Shown: piece by piece, positions 1 to 7,864 of the stretch | Layout of the letters: every line of letters starts with the position of its first letter | How positions within the stretch are numbered: position 1 is the stretch's first letter | Source of the DNA: Rhodothermales bacterium | GTDB lineage: Bacteria; Bacteroidota; Rhodothermia; Rhodothermales; JAHQVL01 | Reading direction: 5' to 3' | Length of the DNA stretch: 64,000 nt | NCBI GenBank assembly: GCA_041391505.1 | Contig: JAWKNW010000018.1 | Coordinates: forward strand, 1 to 64,000 | Program-made: the position numbers and the translations under genes | Notes under the pieces: generated by a model | Told to the model about the DNA's origin: nothing | Database searches by the model: none | What the model saw: only the letters and a program-made list of their open reading frames with translations

Positions 1-1
1 C

Positions 2-1114
2 CTCGATCTGTCGCGGATGAACCGGGTGTTGCGGGTGGATGTGGACGATGCCGACTGCACCGTCCAGGCCGGCGTGCGGCGCAAGCAGCTCAATGCCGAG
101 CTGGCGCCGACGGGGCTCTTTTTTCCGGTGGATCCAGGCGCGGACGCGACGCTCGGCGGCATGGCGGCCACACGCGCCAGCGGGACCAGCTCGGTCCGCT
201 ACGGCACCATGCGCGACAACGTCATCGCCCTCCAGGTGGTGCTGGCGGACGGGCGGCTCATCGAGACCGGCAGCCGCGCCCGGAAGTCGGCTTCGGGATA
301 CGACCTGACGCGGCTCTTCGTGGGCTCCGAGGGGACGCTCGGCGTGATCACGGAGGTGACGCTGCGGCTCTACCCGGTGCCGGCGTACGTCGTGGCGGCC
401 GTCGCCCCGTTCGGGTCGCTCGCCGAGGCGGTGGGGGTGGTGGTGAAGGTGCGCCGCGCCGGCATCCCGATCGGCCGGATCGAGCTGCTGGATGCCCTGA
501 TGATCCGCGGCATCAACGCCTACGCCGGGCTGACGCATCCCGAGGCGCCCACGCTCTTCATGGAGTTCAGCGGGACGCGGGAGGAGGTGGAAGGCCAGCT
601 GCGGCAGGTGGAGGCGCTGGTGCGCGCCGGCGGCGGGAGGGATTTTACGTGGGCGTCGGATGCCGGGGAGCGGGCGGCGCTCTGGCATGCCCGGCACAAT
701 GCGCACTACGCGGCGAAGGGGCTGCGCCCCGGGGCGCGGTCCAAGGGGACCGACGTGTGCGTGCCGCTCTCGCGCCTGGCCGAATGCCTCGCGCGCGTCC
801 AGGCCGATATGGCCGGCACCTTCCTCATGGCGCCGCTCGTGGGCCACGTGGGAGACGGCAATTTTCATCTGCAGTACCTCATCGACCCCGAGCGCCCCGA
901 GGAAGTCGCCGAATCCGAGCGGTTGCACGAGCAGCTGGTCCGCCACGCGCTCGAACTGGGCGGCACGTGCTCGGGCGAACACGGCGTGGGGCTCGGCAAG
1001 ACGCGATTCATGGCCGCCGAGCACGGCGAAGCCCTGCACGTCTTGCACACGATCAAGCAGGCGCTGGACCCTGCGGGGTTGCTAAATCCGGGGAAGATGC
1101 TGCCGCCGGCGTGA
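2..1114 (+). CDS. FAD-linked oxidase, GlcD/D-lactate dehydrogenase type (5' partial)
   Basis: This is the C-terminal part of a FAD-binding oxidoreductase that probably oxidises a 2-hydroxy acid such as D-lactate or glycolate. The reading frame is open to the window edge, so the true start lies upstream. The visible part holds the end of the PCMH FAD-binding domain (PVDPGADATLGGMAATRASG near residue 40) and then the FAD-oxidase C domain with GHVGDGNFH (about 842-868) and CSGEHGVGLGK, both hallmarks of the GlcD/Dld family. No GlcE or GlcF partner is visible in the window. Substrate is not decidable from sequence alone; D-lactate dehydrogenase (cytochrome) is the likeliest of the family. Confidence 0.85.
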   Translation, partial: LDLSRMNRVLRVDVDDADCTVQAGVRRKQLNAELAPTGLFFPVDPGADATLGGMAATRASGTSSVRYGTMRDNVIALQVVLADGRLIETGSRARKSASGYDLTRLFVGSEGTLGVITEVTLRLYPVPAYVVAAVAPFGSLAEAVGVVVKVRRAGIPIGRIELLDALMIRGINAYAGLTHPEAPTLFMEFSGTREEVEGQLRQVEALVRAGGGRDFTWASDAGERAALWHARHNAHYAAKGLRPGARSKGTDVCVPLSRLAECLARVQADMAGTFLMAPLVGHVGDGNFHLQYLIDPERPEEVAESERLHEQLVRHALELGGTCSGEHGVGLGKTRFMAAEHGEALHVLHTIKQALDPAGLLNPGKMLPPA

Positions 1115-1329
1115 ATCGGCGCGCCGGCCGCGGTCGATTTTAACCGGGCCGCCGTCCGTGTTATACTCCGCCGTTTATCGTATCATACGCCGATTCGTTC
1201 GCCAGACCTTCCTTCCGGTGCAACTATGGGATCATGCGATGGCGTACATAACGAGGCACTCCCACCCACGCAGCCTCGCCTCGATGACGGGATTTTCGGG
1301 CGTTGAGGGGTTGAGACTCCAGAGCTTCC

Positions 1330-1917
1330 ATGGCGATCAATAGTGACACCGTTCATTTCGTAAAGGCCTTTCTCCGGAACCCGGTCGGCGTCGGCTCCAT
1401 CGTCCCCAGTGCGGCCGAACTGGCTGCCGCGATGATCGACGACGTTTTTGTGGAGCCGGGGGATGTCGTGCTCGAACTGGGGCCTGGCACCGGGGCCTTT
1501 ACCCGGCACATCCACCGCATGCTGCCCGCCGGGGCGCGTTATCTGGGCATCGAGTGCGAGGGGCGGTTTGTCACCCTCTTGCGGCAGCGGTATCCTGATT
1601 TCTCGTTCGTCCAGGGCATGGCGGAAGATGCGCCGCGGCATCTCGAGGAGGCCGGCATGGGGCAGGCGAAACTCATCATATCGAGCCTCCCGTTCGCGAG
1701 CTTCGCGTCGCAGGTGCGCAACGCCATCATCACCAGCATCGACGACCTGATGGCACCGGGTTCCGTCTTTCGCACGTTCCAGTACGTACACGCCTACCCG
1801 CTGCCGACGGCCGTTCGTTTCCGGCGAAGCATGGAAGAGCGTTTCGGCGCCTGTCACCGGAGCCCGGCCATCCTCCCCAATGTCCCGCCGGCGTTCGTGT
1901 TGACGTGGGTGCGCTGA
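1330..1917 (+). CDS. SAM-dependent methyltransferase, PmtA/phospholipid N-methyltransferase-like
   Basis: A 195-residue class I methyltransferase. The N-terminal segment (FVKAFLRNPVGVGSIVPSA) and motif I ELGPGTGAFT near residue 49 match the bacterial phosphatidylethanolamine N-methyltransferase (PmtA) group, which is close to KsgA-type rRNA dimethylases. The family typically methylates PE head groups at the membrane, but members of this short subgroup are often uncharacterised. ATG at 1330 is chosen because it starts the conserved N-terminus. It stands alone: the upstream oxidase ends about 215 bases before, and a riboswitch region follows. Family is fairly sure; substrate is inference. Confidence 0.75.
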   Translation: MAINSDTVHFVKAFLRNPVGVGSIVPSAAELAAAMIDDVFVEPGDVVLELGPGTGAFTRHIHRMLPAGARYLGIECEGRFVTLLRQRYPDFSFVQGMAEDAPRHLEEAGMGQAKLIISSLPFASFASQVRNAIITSIDDLMAPGSVFRTFQYVHAYPLPTAVRFRRSMEERFGACHRSPAILPNVPPAFVLTWVR

Positions 1918-2170
1918 TCGGTTTCGACAAGACAGAAAGCGGCCGTACGGACGCCGGTGCTTGGGTCAACAACGCATGCTTGCCAGGGCAAGAATAAACC
2001 GGGTATCCGCAGGCCGCTCTCTGATTCGGGGAGAGTACAGTGTAGGAAGGATAGGCCGCCGGCGGTATCCCGTGAATACGTCATTTTAGGTGCTGCGAAC
2101 CTGCTTTCAACTTTTCTCGCTCCGGGAACACGCGTCGCCGGGCTATGGTAAAGAGGGCATGAAACGATGT

Positions 2171-2297
2171 CTCTGATAGCTCATCCAGAAGGGTGGAGGG
2201 ATTAGGCCCTGTGAAACCCTGGCAACCGTCCGTTCGCAGTAATTGAACGGGAAAGGTGCTACGTCCTACCTCAGGTGAGGGAAGATGAGCGGGAGAG
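2171..2297 (+). promoter_or_regulatory. SAM-I (S-box) riboswitch aptamer
   Basis: The segment carries the S-box core: AGAAGGGTGGAGGGA, then CCTGTGAAACCCTGGCAACC, then AAGGTGCTACGTCCTAC. The closing P1 helix pairs GCTCATC (2179-2185) with GATGAGC (2284-2290), extended by CTCT (2171-2174) with AGAG (2294-2297). It lies upstream of homoserine O-acetyltransferase, the classic target for repression of methionine synthesis when S-adenosylmethionine is abundant. An intrinsic terminator follows at 2330-2362, so control is probably by transcription attenuation. Confidence 0.92.
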
Positions 2298-2329
2298 AGT
2301 GTCACGCGACAGCGTCTGGCTGCAGCTTG

Positions 2330-2362
2330 CCTCTTCCGCTACCGTACGGGAGGGGTTTTTTT
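2330..2362 (+). terminator. Rho-independent terminator, riboswitch expression platform
   Basis: Nine-base stem CCTCTTCCG (2330-2338) with CGGGAGGGG (2347-2355), eight-base loop, then seven T. It sits between the SAM-I aptamer and metX, so it is the likely off-state terminator of the switch. Confidence 0.85.
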
Positions 2363-2444
2363 ATGCCCCCACATCGTCTTCGCGCTTCTGAGTGAGCATC
2401 GCCCATTGGCGGAGCCGGCCGCTCCGCCTTGTTCCAGACCGTGC

Positions 2445-3521
2445 ATGCCTCAAACGCTGATCCTGCCAGAGTTCTCGCTGGAATCCGGAACGACCCTGCG
2501 TGAAGTGCCCGTCGCCTACCAGACCTGGGGCACGCTGAACGAAACCCGTGACAACGTCGTCGTCGTGTGTCATGCCCTGACCGGCAATACGGCGATCGAC
2601 GACTGGTGGGGCGGGCTGCTCGGCCCCGGCAAAGCGCTCGACCCGGCCTGCCATTTTATCGTGGCGGCCAATGTGCCGGGATCGCCTTACGGTTCGGTTT
2701 CCCCGCTGACGCGCAATCCGGACACCGGGCGCGCCTATGGCGCCGGCTTCCCCATCTTTTCCATCCGCGACACCGTGCAGCTCCATCGCCGGCTGCTGGA
2801 CGATCTCGGCGTCACGGGCGTCCAGCTCGTGATCGGCGGGTCGATGGGGGGGATGCAGGTTCTCGAGTGGGCGTTTTTGGGTCCGTATGTCCGCGCCATC
2901 GTACCCATCGCCGTCGGCGGCCGGCACTCGGCCTGGTGCATCGGCTGGAGCGAGATGCAGCGGCAGGCCATCTATGGCGATCCCAAATGGAACGACGGCC
3001 GGTACGACCCGGCGGACGGTCCCGTCGCCGGCCTTTCGGTGGCTCGTATGGCGGCCATGATATCCTATCGGTCCCATGCCTCGTTCCAGGATCGTTTCGG
3101 GCGCCGGCGGATGGCCGAAGAGCGGGAGGACGGCGCCTTTTCCATCGAGAGTTATCTGCGCTACCAGGGCGAAAAGCTCACGCAGCGCTTCGACGCCAAC
3201 TGCTACGTTCGTCTGACGCAGCTGATGGACACGCACGATGTCGCCCGCGGCCGCGGCGCGTATCCCGACGTGCTCGCGCGCATCGAGCAGCCGGCGCTCA
3301 TCATCGGCATTACCTCGGATCTGCTGTACCCGCTGGCCGAGCAGGAGGAGCTGCACGCCCACCTGCCCGACTCGGAGCTGTCGATCATCGAATCGTCCGA
3401 CGGCCACGACGCCTTCCTCATCGAGGTCGACGCCATCAACGAGCGCGTCATGCGCTGGATGCACGACCGGGCGCTGTGCCGGGAGCACGAGCCGGCGCTG
3501 CCGCTTGCCGCGCATCGCTGA
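2445..3521 (+). CDS. metX: Homoserine O-acetyltransferase (MetX)
   Basis: Cytoplasmic alpha/beta-hydrolase that acetylates homoserine from acetyl-CoA in methionine synthesis. With the ATG at 2445 the protein is 358 residues, normal for MetX. The nucleophile elbow GGSMGG gives Ser133; the rest of the triad is seen as Asp292 (TSDLLYPL) and His321 (DGHDAFL). The frame extends to a TTG at 2406, but the family begins around LxLPEFxLESG, so the ATG is preferred. It is directly under the SAM-I riboswitch and about 56 bases before asd. Some family members are succinyltransferases; that was not resolved here. Confidence 0.93.
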   Translation: MPQTLILPEFSLESGTTLREVPVAYQTWGTLNETRDNVVVVCHALTGNTAIDDWWGGLLGPGKALDPACHFIVAANVPGSPYGSVSPLTRNPDTGRAYGAGFPIFSIRDTVQLHRRLLDDLGVTGVQLVIGGSMGGMQVLEWAFLGPYVRAIVPIAVGGRHSAWCIGWSEMQRQAIYGDPKWNDGRYDPADGPVAGLSVARMAAMISYRSHASFQDRFGRRRMAEEREDGAFSIESYLRYQGEKLTQRFDANCYVRLTQLMDTHDVARGRGAYPDVLARIEQPALIIGITSDLLYPLAEQEELHAHLPDSELSIIESSDGHDAFLIEVDAINERVMRWMHDRALCREHEPALPLAAHR

Positions 3522-3577
3522 TCCCCGTTTTTCCACGATCATCACCCGCCTCCACACCCACAAACAACCCATACGGG

Positions 3578-4666
3578 ATGAAACACCCTGAATCCCCCCT
3601 TCGTGTCGGCATCCTGGGCGCCACCGGAGCCGTTGGCCAGAAGTTTGTCGAGCTGCTCCATGGCCATCCCTGGTTCACGGTCACGGCCCTCGCCGCGTCC
3701 TCGCGCTCGGCCGGCAAACCGTACGCCGAGGCCGTCAACTGGATTTCCTCGACGCCCATACCGGACGCCATCGCGCGCATGGACGTGCTGGAGGCGGCGC
3801 CGGGCATTCCGTGCGACGTCGTCTTCTCGGGGCTCGATGCCGCCGTCGCCGGCGATCTCGAGCGCGCCTTCGCCGAAGCCGGCTATGCCGTGATCTCGAA
3901 CGCCAAGAATTACCGGATGCACGAGCAGGTACCGCTGCTGATCCCCGAGATCAACCCGGATCATACCGCGCTCATCGATCACCAGCCCTGGCGCGCCCAC
4001 GGCGGGTTTATCGTGACCAACCCGAACTGCGCCACCGTCGGGCTCGTGGGCGCGTTGCGGCCGCTGGAAGATGCTTTCGGCATCGAGGCCATCCAGGTGA
4101 CGACGATGCAGGCCATCTCGGGCGCCGGCTACCCGGGGGTGGCCTCGCTCGATATCCTCGGCAACGTCATTCCCTATATCGGGGGGGAGGAGGAGAAGAT
4201 GGTGATCGAGCCTCTGAAGCTGCTCGGACGCATCCAGGGGGATCGCGTCGAGCCGGCGTCGATCCGGATCAGCGCCCAGTGCAACCGCGTCCCGGTGCTG
4301 GATGGGCACCTCGAGTGCGTATCGCTCAAGCTGCGCAAAACAGCCTCGATCGACGACGTGATCGCGGCGTTCCGCGGGTTCGACACGCCGGCGGCCGTCG
4401 CCGGACTGCCGTCCGCTCCCGAAACCTTCCTCCAGGTGTTCGATCAGGCGAACTACCCGCAGTCGCGCCGGCACGCGCACCTTGGGCGCGGCATGACGAT
4501 CTCCGTCGGCCGCATTCGGCCCTGCGAAGTGCTCGACGTCAAGTTTGTCGTGCTCTCGCACAACACGATCCGCGGCGCCGCGGGCGGGGCCATCCTCAAC
4601 GCCGAACTGCTGCTGCGCCAGGGCTACCTGAAGGCGGCGCGCGTCGGCAAGGAAGCTGTAGCCTGA
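3578..4666 (+). CDS. asd: Aspartate-semialdehyde dehydrogenase
   Basis: NADP-dependent enzyme making aspartate semialdehyde from aspartyl phosphate for lysine, threonine and methionine. The 362-residue product opens with the nucleotide-binding GILGATGAVGQKF and has the catalytic cysteine in NPNCATVG (Cys151). The ISGAGYPG and NVIPYIGGEEEK stretch is typical of the archaeal/fungal-type ASADH branch. ATG at 3578 begins just before the Rossmann fold. It follows metX by about 56 bases and is probably in the same SAM-regulated transcript; it is followed at two bases by the GNAT gene. Confidence 0.93.
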   Translation: MKHPESPLRVGILGATGAVGQKFVELLHGHPWFTVTALAASSRSAGKPYAEAVNWISSTPIPDAIARMDVLEAAPGIPCDVVFSGLDAAVAGDLERAFAEAGYAVISNAKNYRMHEQVPLLIPEINPDHTALIDHQPWRAHGGFIVTNPNCATVGLVGALRPLEDAFGIEAIQVTTMQAISGAGYPGVASLDILGNVIPYIGGEEEKMVIEPLKLLGRIQGDRVEPASIRISAQCNRVPVLDGHLECVSLKLRKTASIDDVIAAFRGFDTPAAVAGLPSAPETFLQVFDQANYPQSRRHAHLGRGMTISVGRIRPCEVLDVKFVVLSHNTIRGAAGGAILNAELLLRQGYLKAARVGKEAVA

Positions 4667-4668
4667 GT

Positions 4669-5205
4669 ATGCCCATGGCCTTCGACGTGCGGCAGGCTCG
4701 CCCCGCGGATGCGCCCGCGCTCTTCGCGATGTGGCGCGCGCTCATGGAACAGCACATGGCGCTCGAGCCCCGCTTTGTGCTGGCGGCGGACGCGGACCAC
4801 CGCTGGCGCAACGACCTGGCGGTCTGGCTGGTCGACGATTTCCACCGGTTCTTCGTCGCGACTGACGACGGCCGGCCGGTGGGGTTCGTGCATGGCCAGC
4901 GCTGGCGTCCCTACCCGATTTACGGCGACGCGCTGGAGCTGTTCATCGCCGAGTTGTACGTCGATGAAGCGGTGCGGCGGTCGGGTCTGGGCGGGGCGCT
5001 GCTCGAACGGATGCGCGCCTGGGGGCGCGAGGTGCGCGCCGCCCGCCTGCGGCTCGGGGTGCTGTCGCGCAACGCGGAGGGCATGGCGTTCTGGGATGCG
5101 AGCGGCGCCCAGGCGCTGAGCGTCGAATACACGATCGAGCTCGAGCAAACCCCCGAATCGGCCCCCAAAAAGCCCGGCCGGCTGGGCTTTTTTTCTGGAA
5201 CCTGA
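4669..5205 (+). CDS. GNAT family N-acetyltransferase
   Basis: A 178-residue acetyl-CoA-dependent acyltransferase. The motif A region reads ELYVDEAVRRSGLGGALL, with the R-x-x-G-x-G/A acetyl-CoA loop, and motif B has NAEGMAFWDASG. The ATG at 4669 comes two bases after the asd stop, so it is translationally adjacent to metX-asd. Substrate unknown. Oddity: the last codons (about SAPKKPGRLGFFSGT) are encoded by the intrinsic terminator of the operon. Confidence 0.85.
   Translation: MPMAFDVRQARPADAPALFAMWRALMEQHMALEPRFVLAADADHRWRNDLAVWLVDDFHRFFVATDDGRPVGFVHGQRWRPYPIYGDALELFIAELYVDEAVRRSGLGGALLERMRAWGREVRAARLRLGVLSRNAEGMAFWDASGAQALSVEYTIELEQTPESAPKKPGRLGFFSGT
5167..5194 (+). terminator. Intrinsic terminator inside the 3' end of the GNAT gene
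   Basis: AAAAAGCCC (5167-5175), loop GGCCGGCT, then GGGCTTTTT continuing as a seven-T run. It overlaps the last coding bases of the acetyltransferase, whose stop is at 5203-5205. Confidence 0.75.
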
Positions 5206-5309
5206 GCCGGACGATGGGGTACACCTCCCCATCGACAAAACGGGCCCGGCTCCGCATAGTCTTCACTTGACAGGCCGGGTTTGCGTTTCGTATCGTTGTC
5301 GTCCGCAAA

Positions 5310-5382
5310 GCGGAACTAGCTCAGCTGGTAGAGCGCAACCTTGCCAAGGTTGAGGTCGCGGGTTCGAGTCCCGTGTTCCGCT
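5310..5382 (+). tRNA. tRNA-Gly (anticodon GCC)
   Basis: Full cloverleaf: acceptor GCGGAAC (5310-5316) pairs GTTCCGC (5375-5381); anticodon stem CAACC/GGTTG encloses loop TTGCCAA with anticodon GCC at 5343-5345; the T arm holds GGGTTCGAGTCCC. The 3' CCA is not encoded. A strong terminator follows. Confidence 0.96.
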
Positions 5383-5385
5383 CAG

Positions 5386-5423
5386 AAAAGCCGTTCGATG
5401 CCTCGCATCGGACGGCTTTTTGT
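5386..5423 (+). terminator. Intrinsic terminator after tRNA-Gly
   Basis: AAAAGCCGT-T-CGATG (5386-5400) pairs with CATCG-G-ACGGCTTTT around the loop CCTCG, followed by T. The stem starts four bases after the tRNA. Confidence 0.85.
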
Positions 5424-5515
5424 TTGATATCCGGCAACATGATCCACGGTCGGGGAACGCCTTGACGGATCGGGCATTTTTAAGAGACTTTCTTCACCCA
5501 CATCGAACCCTACGC

Positions 5516-6007
5516 ATGCGGTATCTATCTTCTCTCACGGCGCTCGCCCTGCTCCTCCTCGTGGCCGCCGGCTGCCAGTCCGATTCGCAGGACGCTACGG
5601 AAATGAAACAGGTCGCCCTCGTGGACGAGGCGCTTCCCACCATGATGGTCTACAAGAGCCCGACATGCGGCTGTTGCTCGAAGTGGGTCGAATACCTGCG
5701 CGCCAACGGCATGGAGGTCAAGACGCAGGATATCGAGGACATGGGGTCCATCAAGGAACGTTTCGGCGTTCCGGGCCGGCTCTCGTCGTGCCATACGGCC
5801 GTCGTCGGCGGGTACATCGTCGCGGGCCACGTGCCGATCGAGGACATCAAGAAGCTGCTGCAGGATCGCCTGAACGCAACCGGCATCACGGCGCCGGGCA
5901 TGCCGGTCGGCTCGCCGGGCATGGAAGTGGAAGGCCGCGCGGCCGACAAATACGACATCATCCTGTTCGACGCGAACGGCAACCAGTCCGTCTTCGCCTC
6001 GCACTGA
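5516..6007 (+). CDS. DUF411 family metal-binding lipoprotein
   Basis: A 163-residue exported protein. From the ATG at 5516 it has a lipoprotein signal (LLLLVAAGC lipobox), then the DUF411 domain: SPTCGCCSKW near residue 46 and the conserved SCHTAVVGGYIVAGHVP stretch. DUF411 proteins are thioredoxin-fold-like and often linked to copper resistance or trafficking; the paired cysteines fit metal binding, but no copper pump or CopA is present nearby, so the role is inferred. The frame could open earlier at about 5420, but that segment overlaps the tRNA terminator. Confidence 0.85.
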   Translation: MRYLSSLTALALLLLVAAGCQSDSQDATEMKQVALVDEALPTMMVYKSPTCGCCSKWVEYLRANGMEVKTQDIEDMGSIKERFGVPGRLSSCHTAVVGGYIVAGHVPIEDIKKLLQDRLNATGITAPGMPVGSPGMEVEGRAADKYDIILFDANGNQSVFASH

Positions 6008-6019
6008 GCGGCGAGCCCG

Positions 6020-7441
6020 TCAGCGCACGTCGTACCGGTTGAAGGCGATCAGGGCGAGGGCGACCGCGCCGAAGGCGTAGAGGGTCAGGATGATCAGGTC
6101 GGCGGGGGATTGCTCGCTCTGATCGTGGCGTCCGGGCTGTACTGCGGCAAATCGCTCAGGTCCAGCGGCTCCGCCTTTTCGTTGCCGCCGATCCGCATGG
6201 TCATCCCGCCGGGGTTTTTCTGCCCGGATATAGGCCGTAAACGCGGTGCGGTAGGCGTACAGCGACTCGGTGAAGCGCCGCTTCAGGCCGAGATCCGTCC
6301 GTCCGAGCCGCATGGCGGCGAGCTGGTAGGCCGACGCCGGCGAGAAGCGTGACAGCGAGAAGCCGAGCGATTGCTGGACGGCGCGCACGTTGTTCAAGTC
6401 TCTCGTCCACCTTCCGGTTGTACTCCGCGATGTCGTTGTCCATCCGGCTCTGACGGTCGTCGTCCTCGACCATCCAGTCCCATTCGTGATCGGCGTCGTA
6501 TTGCTTGCGCTCCGCCTCGCTCATACCTTCCTTGGCGCGCGCCCGGCTCTGGAACGATTCCGGACAGCTCCTCGAAAAACGCGCTCCGGCGTTCGCGCGC
6601 AAAGCCGTCCTTCCGGCTCTCGATCTCGCTGGCGGAGGGTACCTGCACAGCGCGAGGCGATCATCATGCCGCCGCGCGGCACGACGAGCACCATGGCGAT
6701 CCAGAACACCAGGAGCGTCAGAAACGACATGGCGGATCGGTGGGTGAGGGTCGAAAACAGGACGCCCAGGCACAGAAAGGCCGTGAGATACAGCATCGAG
6801 TAGCCGGTGAGCTTGCCGAGCCGGAGCCAGTCGTCGCCGGCGAACGGGATGTTGAAGACCATCGGGAGGAGCACCCCGATGAGCATGGGGATGATCAGCG
6901 GGATCATAAGCCCCAGCCAGGCCCCGGCGATCTTGGCGGCGATGTACTGGGTTCGAGGCACGGCGTTCGCGAGCATCAGGCGGAGCGTGCCCGACTCCTT
7001 TTCGCCGCTGATCAGGTCATAGGCGAACACGATGGTGAGGAGCGAAAGCACCACCTGCACGATGAAGACGAAGTCGATGGCCCGGAACACCGCGAAGATC
7101 GGTTCGATGCTGTAGGCTCTGTTGCAGACGGACGTCCTGCCACGAACTGATCACCGAAAACCGCCCGATGTCGAAGTGAATCCCCGATGCGAAGATCTGC
7201 ATCGCCTCCGGCTTGCGGTATACGCGCTGCCGGTTGCCGGAGCTGCCCCCATGAGGTCGCTTCCGACAGCTCCTGGCCGACCAGCGCCGTCGCGGCGGAA
7301 TACTGCGCGCTGCTGTTGCGGTATTCGACGATGCCGGCGAAGATGCTGGTCAGGATCAGCACCGTGCAGGCCCCGAACGTCGCGACGAACTTGGGGCTCA
7401 GCAGCAGGTTCTGAGTTCTTTCTCAACGAGCAGGAAAAACA
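6020..7441 (-). pseudogene. ABC-2 type permease, multiply frameshifted copy
   Basis: Fragments in changing frames reconstruct a homologue of the intact permease at 7865-9346: MFFLLVEKELR at the start (7441), then KFVATFGACTVLILTSIFAG, then IFASGIHFDIGRFSVISSWQ, then AYDLISGEKESGTLRLMLAN and VLVVPRGGMMI, then QVPSASEIESRKDG, then SEAERKQYDADHEWDW, then SLSRFSPASAYQLAAMRLG, ending FNRYDVR at 6020. At least seven frame changes are needed. Several coincide with short homopolymers, for example an extra G in GGGGG near 7250 and a missing A near 7428. Amino-acid identity with the paralogue is otherwise kept, so decay is recent or this stretch carries sequencing errors. Confidence 0.75.
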
Positions 7442-7455
7442 TGGGCGTGGAAGAA

Positions 7456-7603
7456 GGTCATGAAAGTAAGGTCATGACAGTGAGGTCATGAAGGAGGGTC
7501 ATGACAGTGAGGTCATGACAGTGAGGTCATGATGAGGGTCGCGACAGTGAGGTCATGAAAATAAGGTCGCGACAGTGGGAGTCATGAAAGTAAGGTCATG
7601 ATT
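7456..7603. repeat. 14-bp minisatellite, about 11 copies
   Basis: Units of consensus AGTGAGGTCATGAC. GGTCATGA-like cores start near 7456, 7470, 7484, 7497, 7511, 7525, 7537, 7551, 7565, 7580 and 7594, so spacing is 12-15 and mostly 14. Two copies have GGTCGCGA instead. Each usual copy contains the palindrome TCATGA. It lies between the start of the broken permease and the second array. Confidence 0.85.
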
Positions 7604-7608
7604 TGGTA

Positions 7609-7864
7609 GCTCCTGACCGCGCAGCAAATGACCGCGCAGCAAATGACCGCGCAGCAAATGACCGCGCAGCAAATGACCGCAAATGACCGCGCAGCAAATG
7701 ACCGCGCAGCACATGACCGCGCAGCTCCTGACCGCGCAGCACATGACCGCGCAGCAAATGACCGCGCAGCAAATGACCGCGCAGCAAATGACCGCGCAGC
7801 ACCTGACCGCAAAGCTCTTGACCGCGAAGCTCTTGACCGCGCAGCAAATGACCGCGAAGCTCCT
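7609..7864. repeat. 15-bp minisatellite, 17 copies
   Basis: Tandem units of CAAATGACCGCGCAG. TGACC cores recur every 15 bases from 7614 to 7849, with one 10-base step (7674 to 7684), giving 17 copies. Variation is concentrated at the bases before TGACC (CAAA, CACA, CTCC, CACC, CTCT). Because 15 is divisible by three, long open frames appear on both strands but are probably not genes. The array begins directly at the stop codon of the permease at 7865. Confidence 0.9.

Noticed and set aside
1139..1167. Promoter upstream of the PmtA-like gene (TATACT at 1162)
   Set aside because: The -10 is good but the -35 region matches poorly, and sigma factors of this lineage may use other boxes.
5310..5382. 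tRNA-Gly as an integration site of a genomic island
   Set aside because: No integrase and no repeat of the tRNA 3' end was seen downstream.
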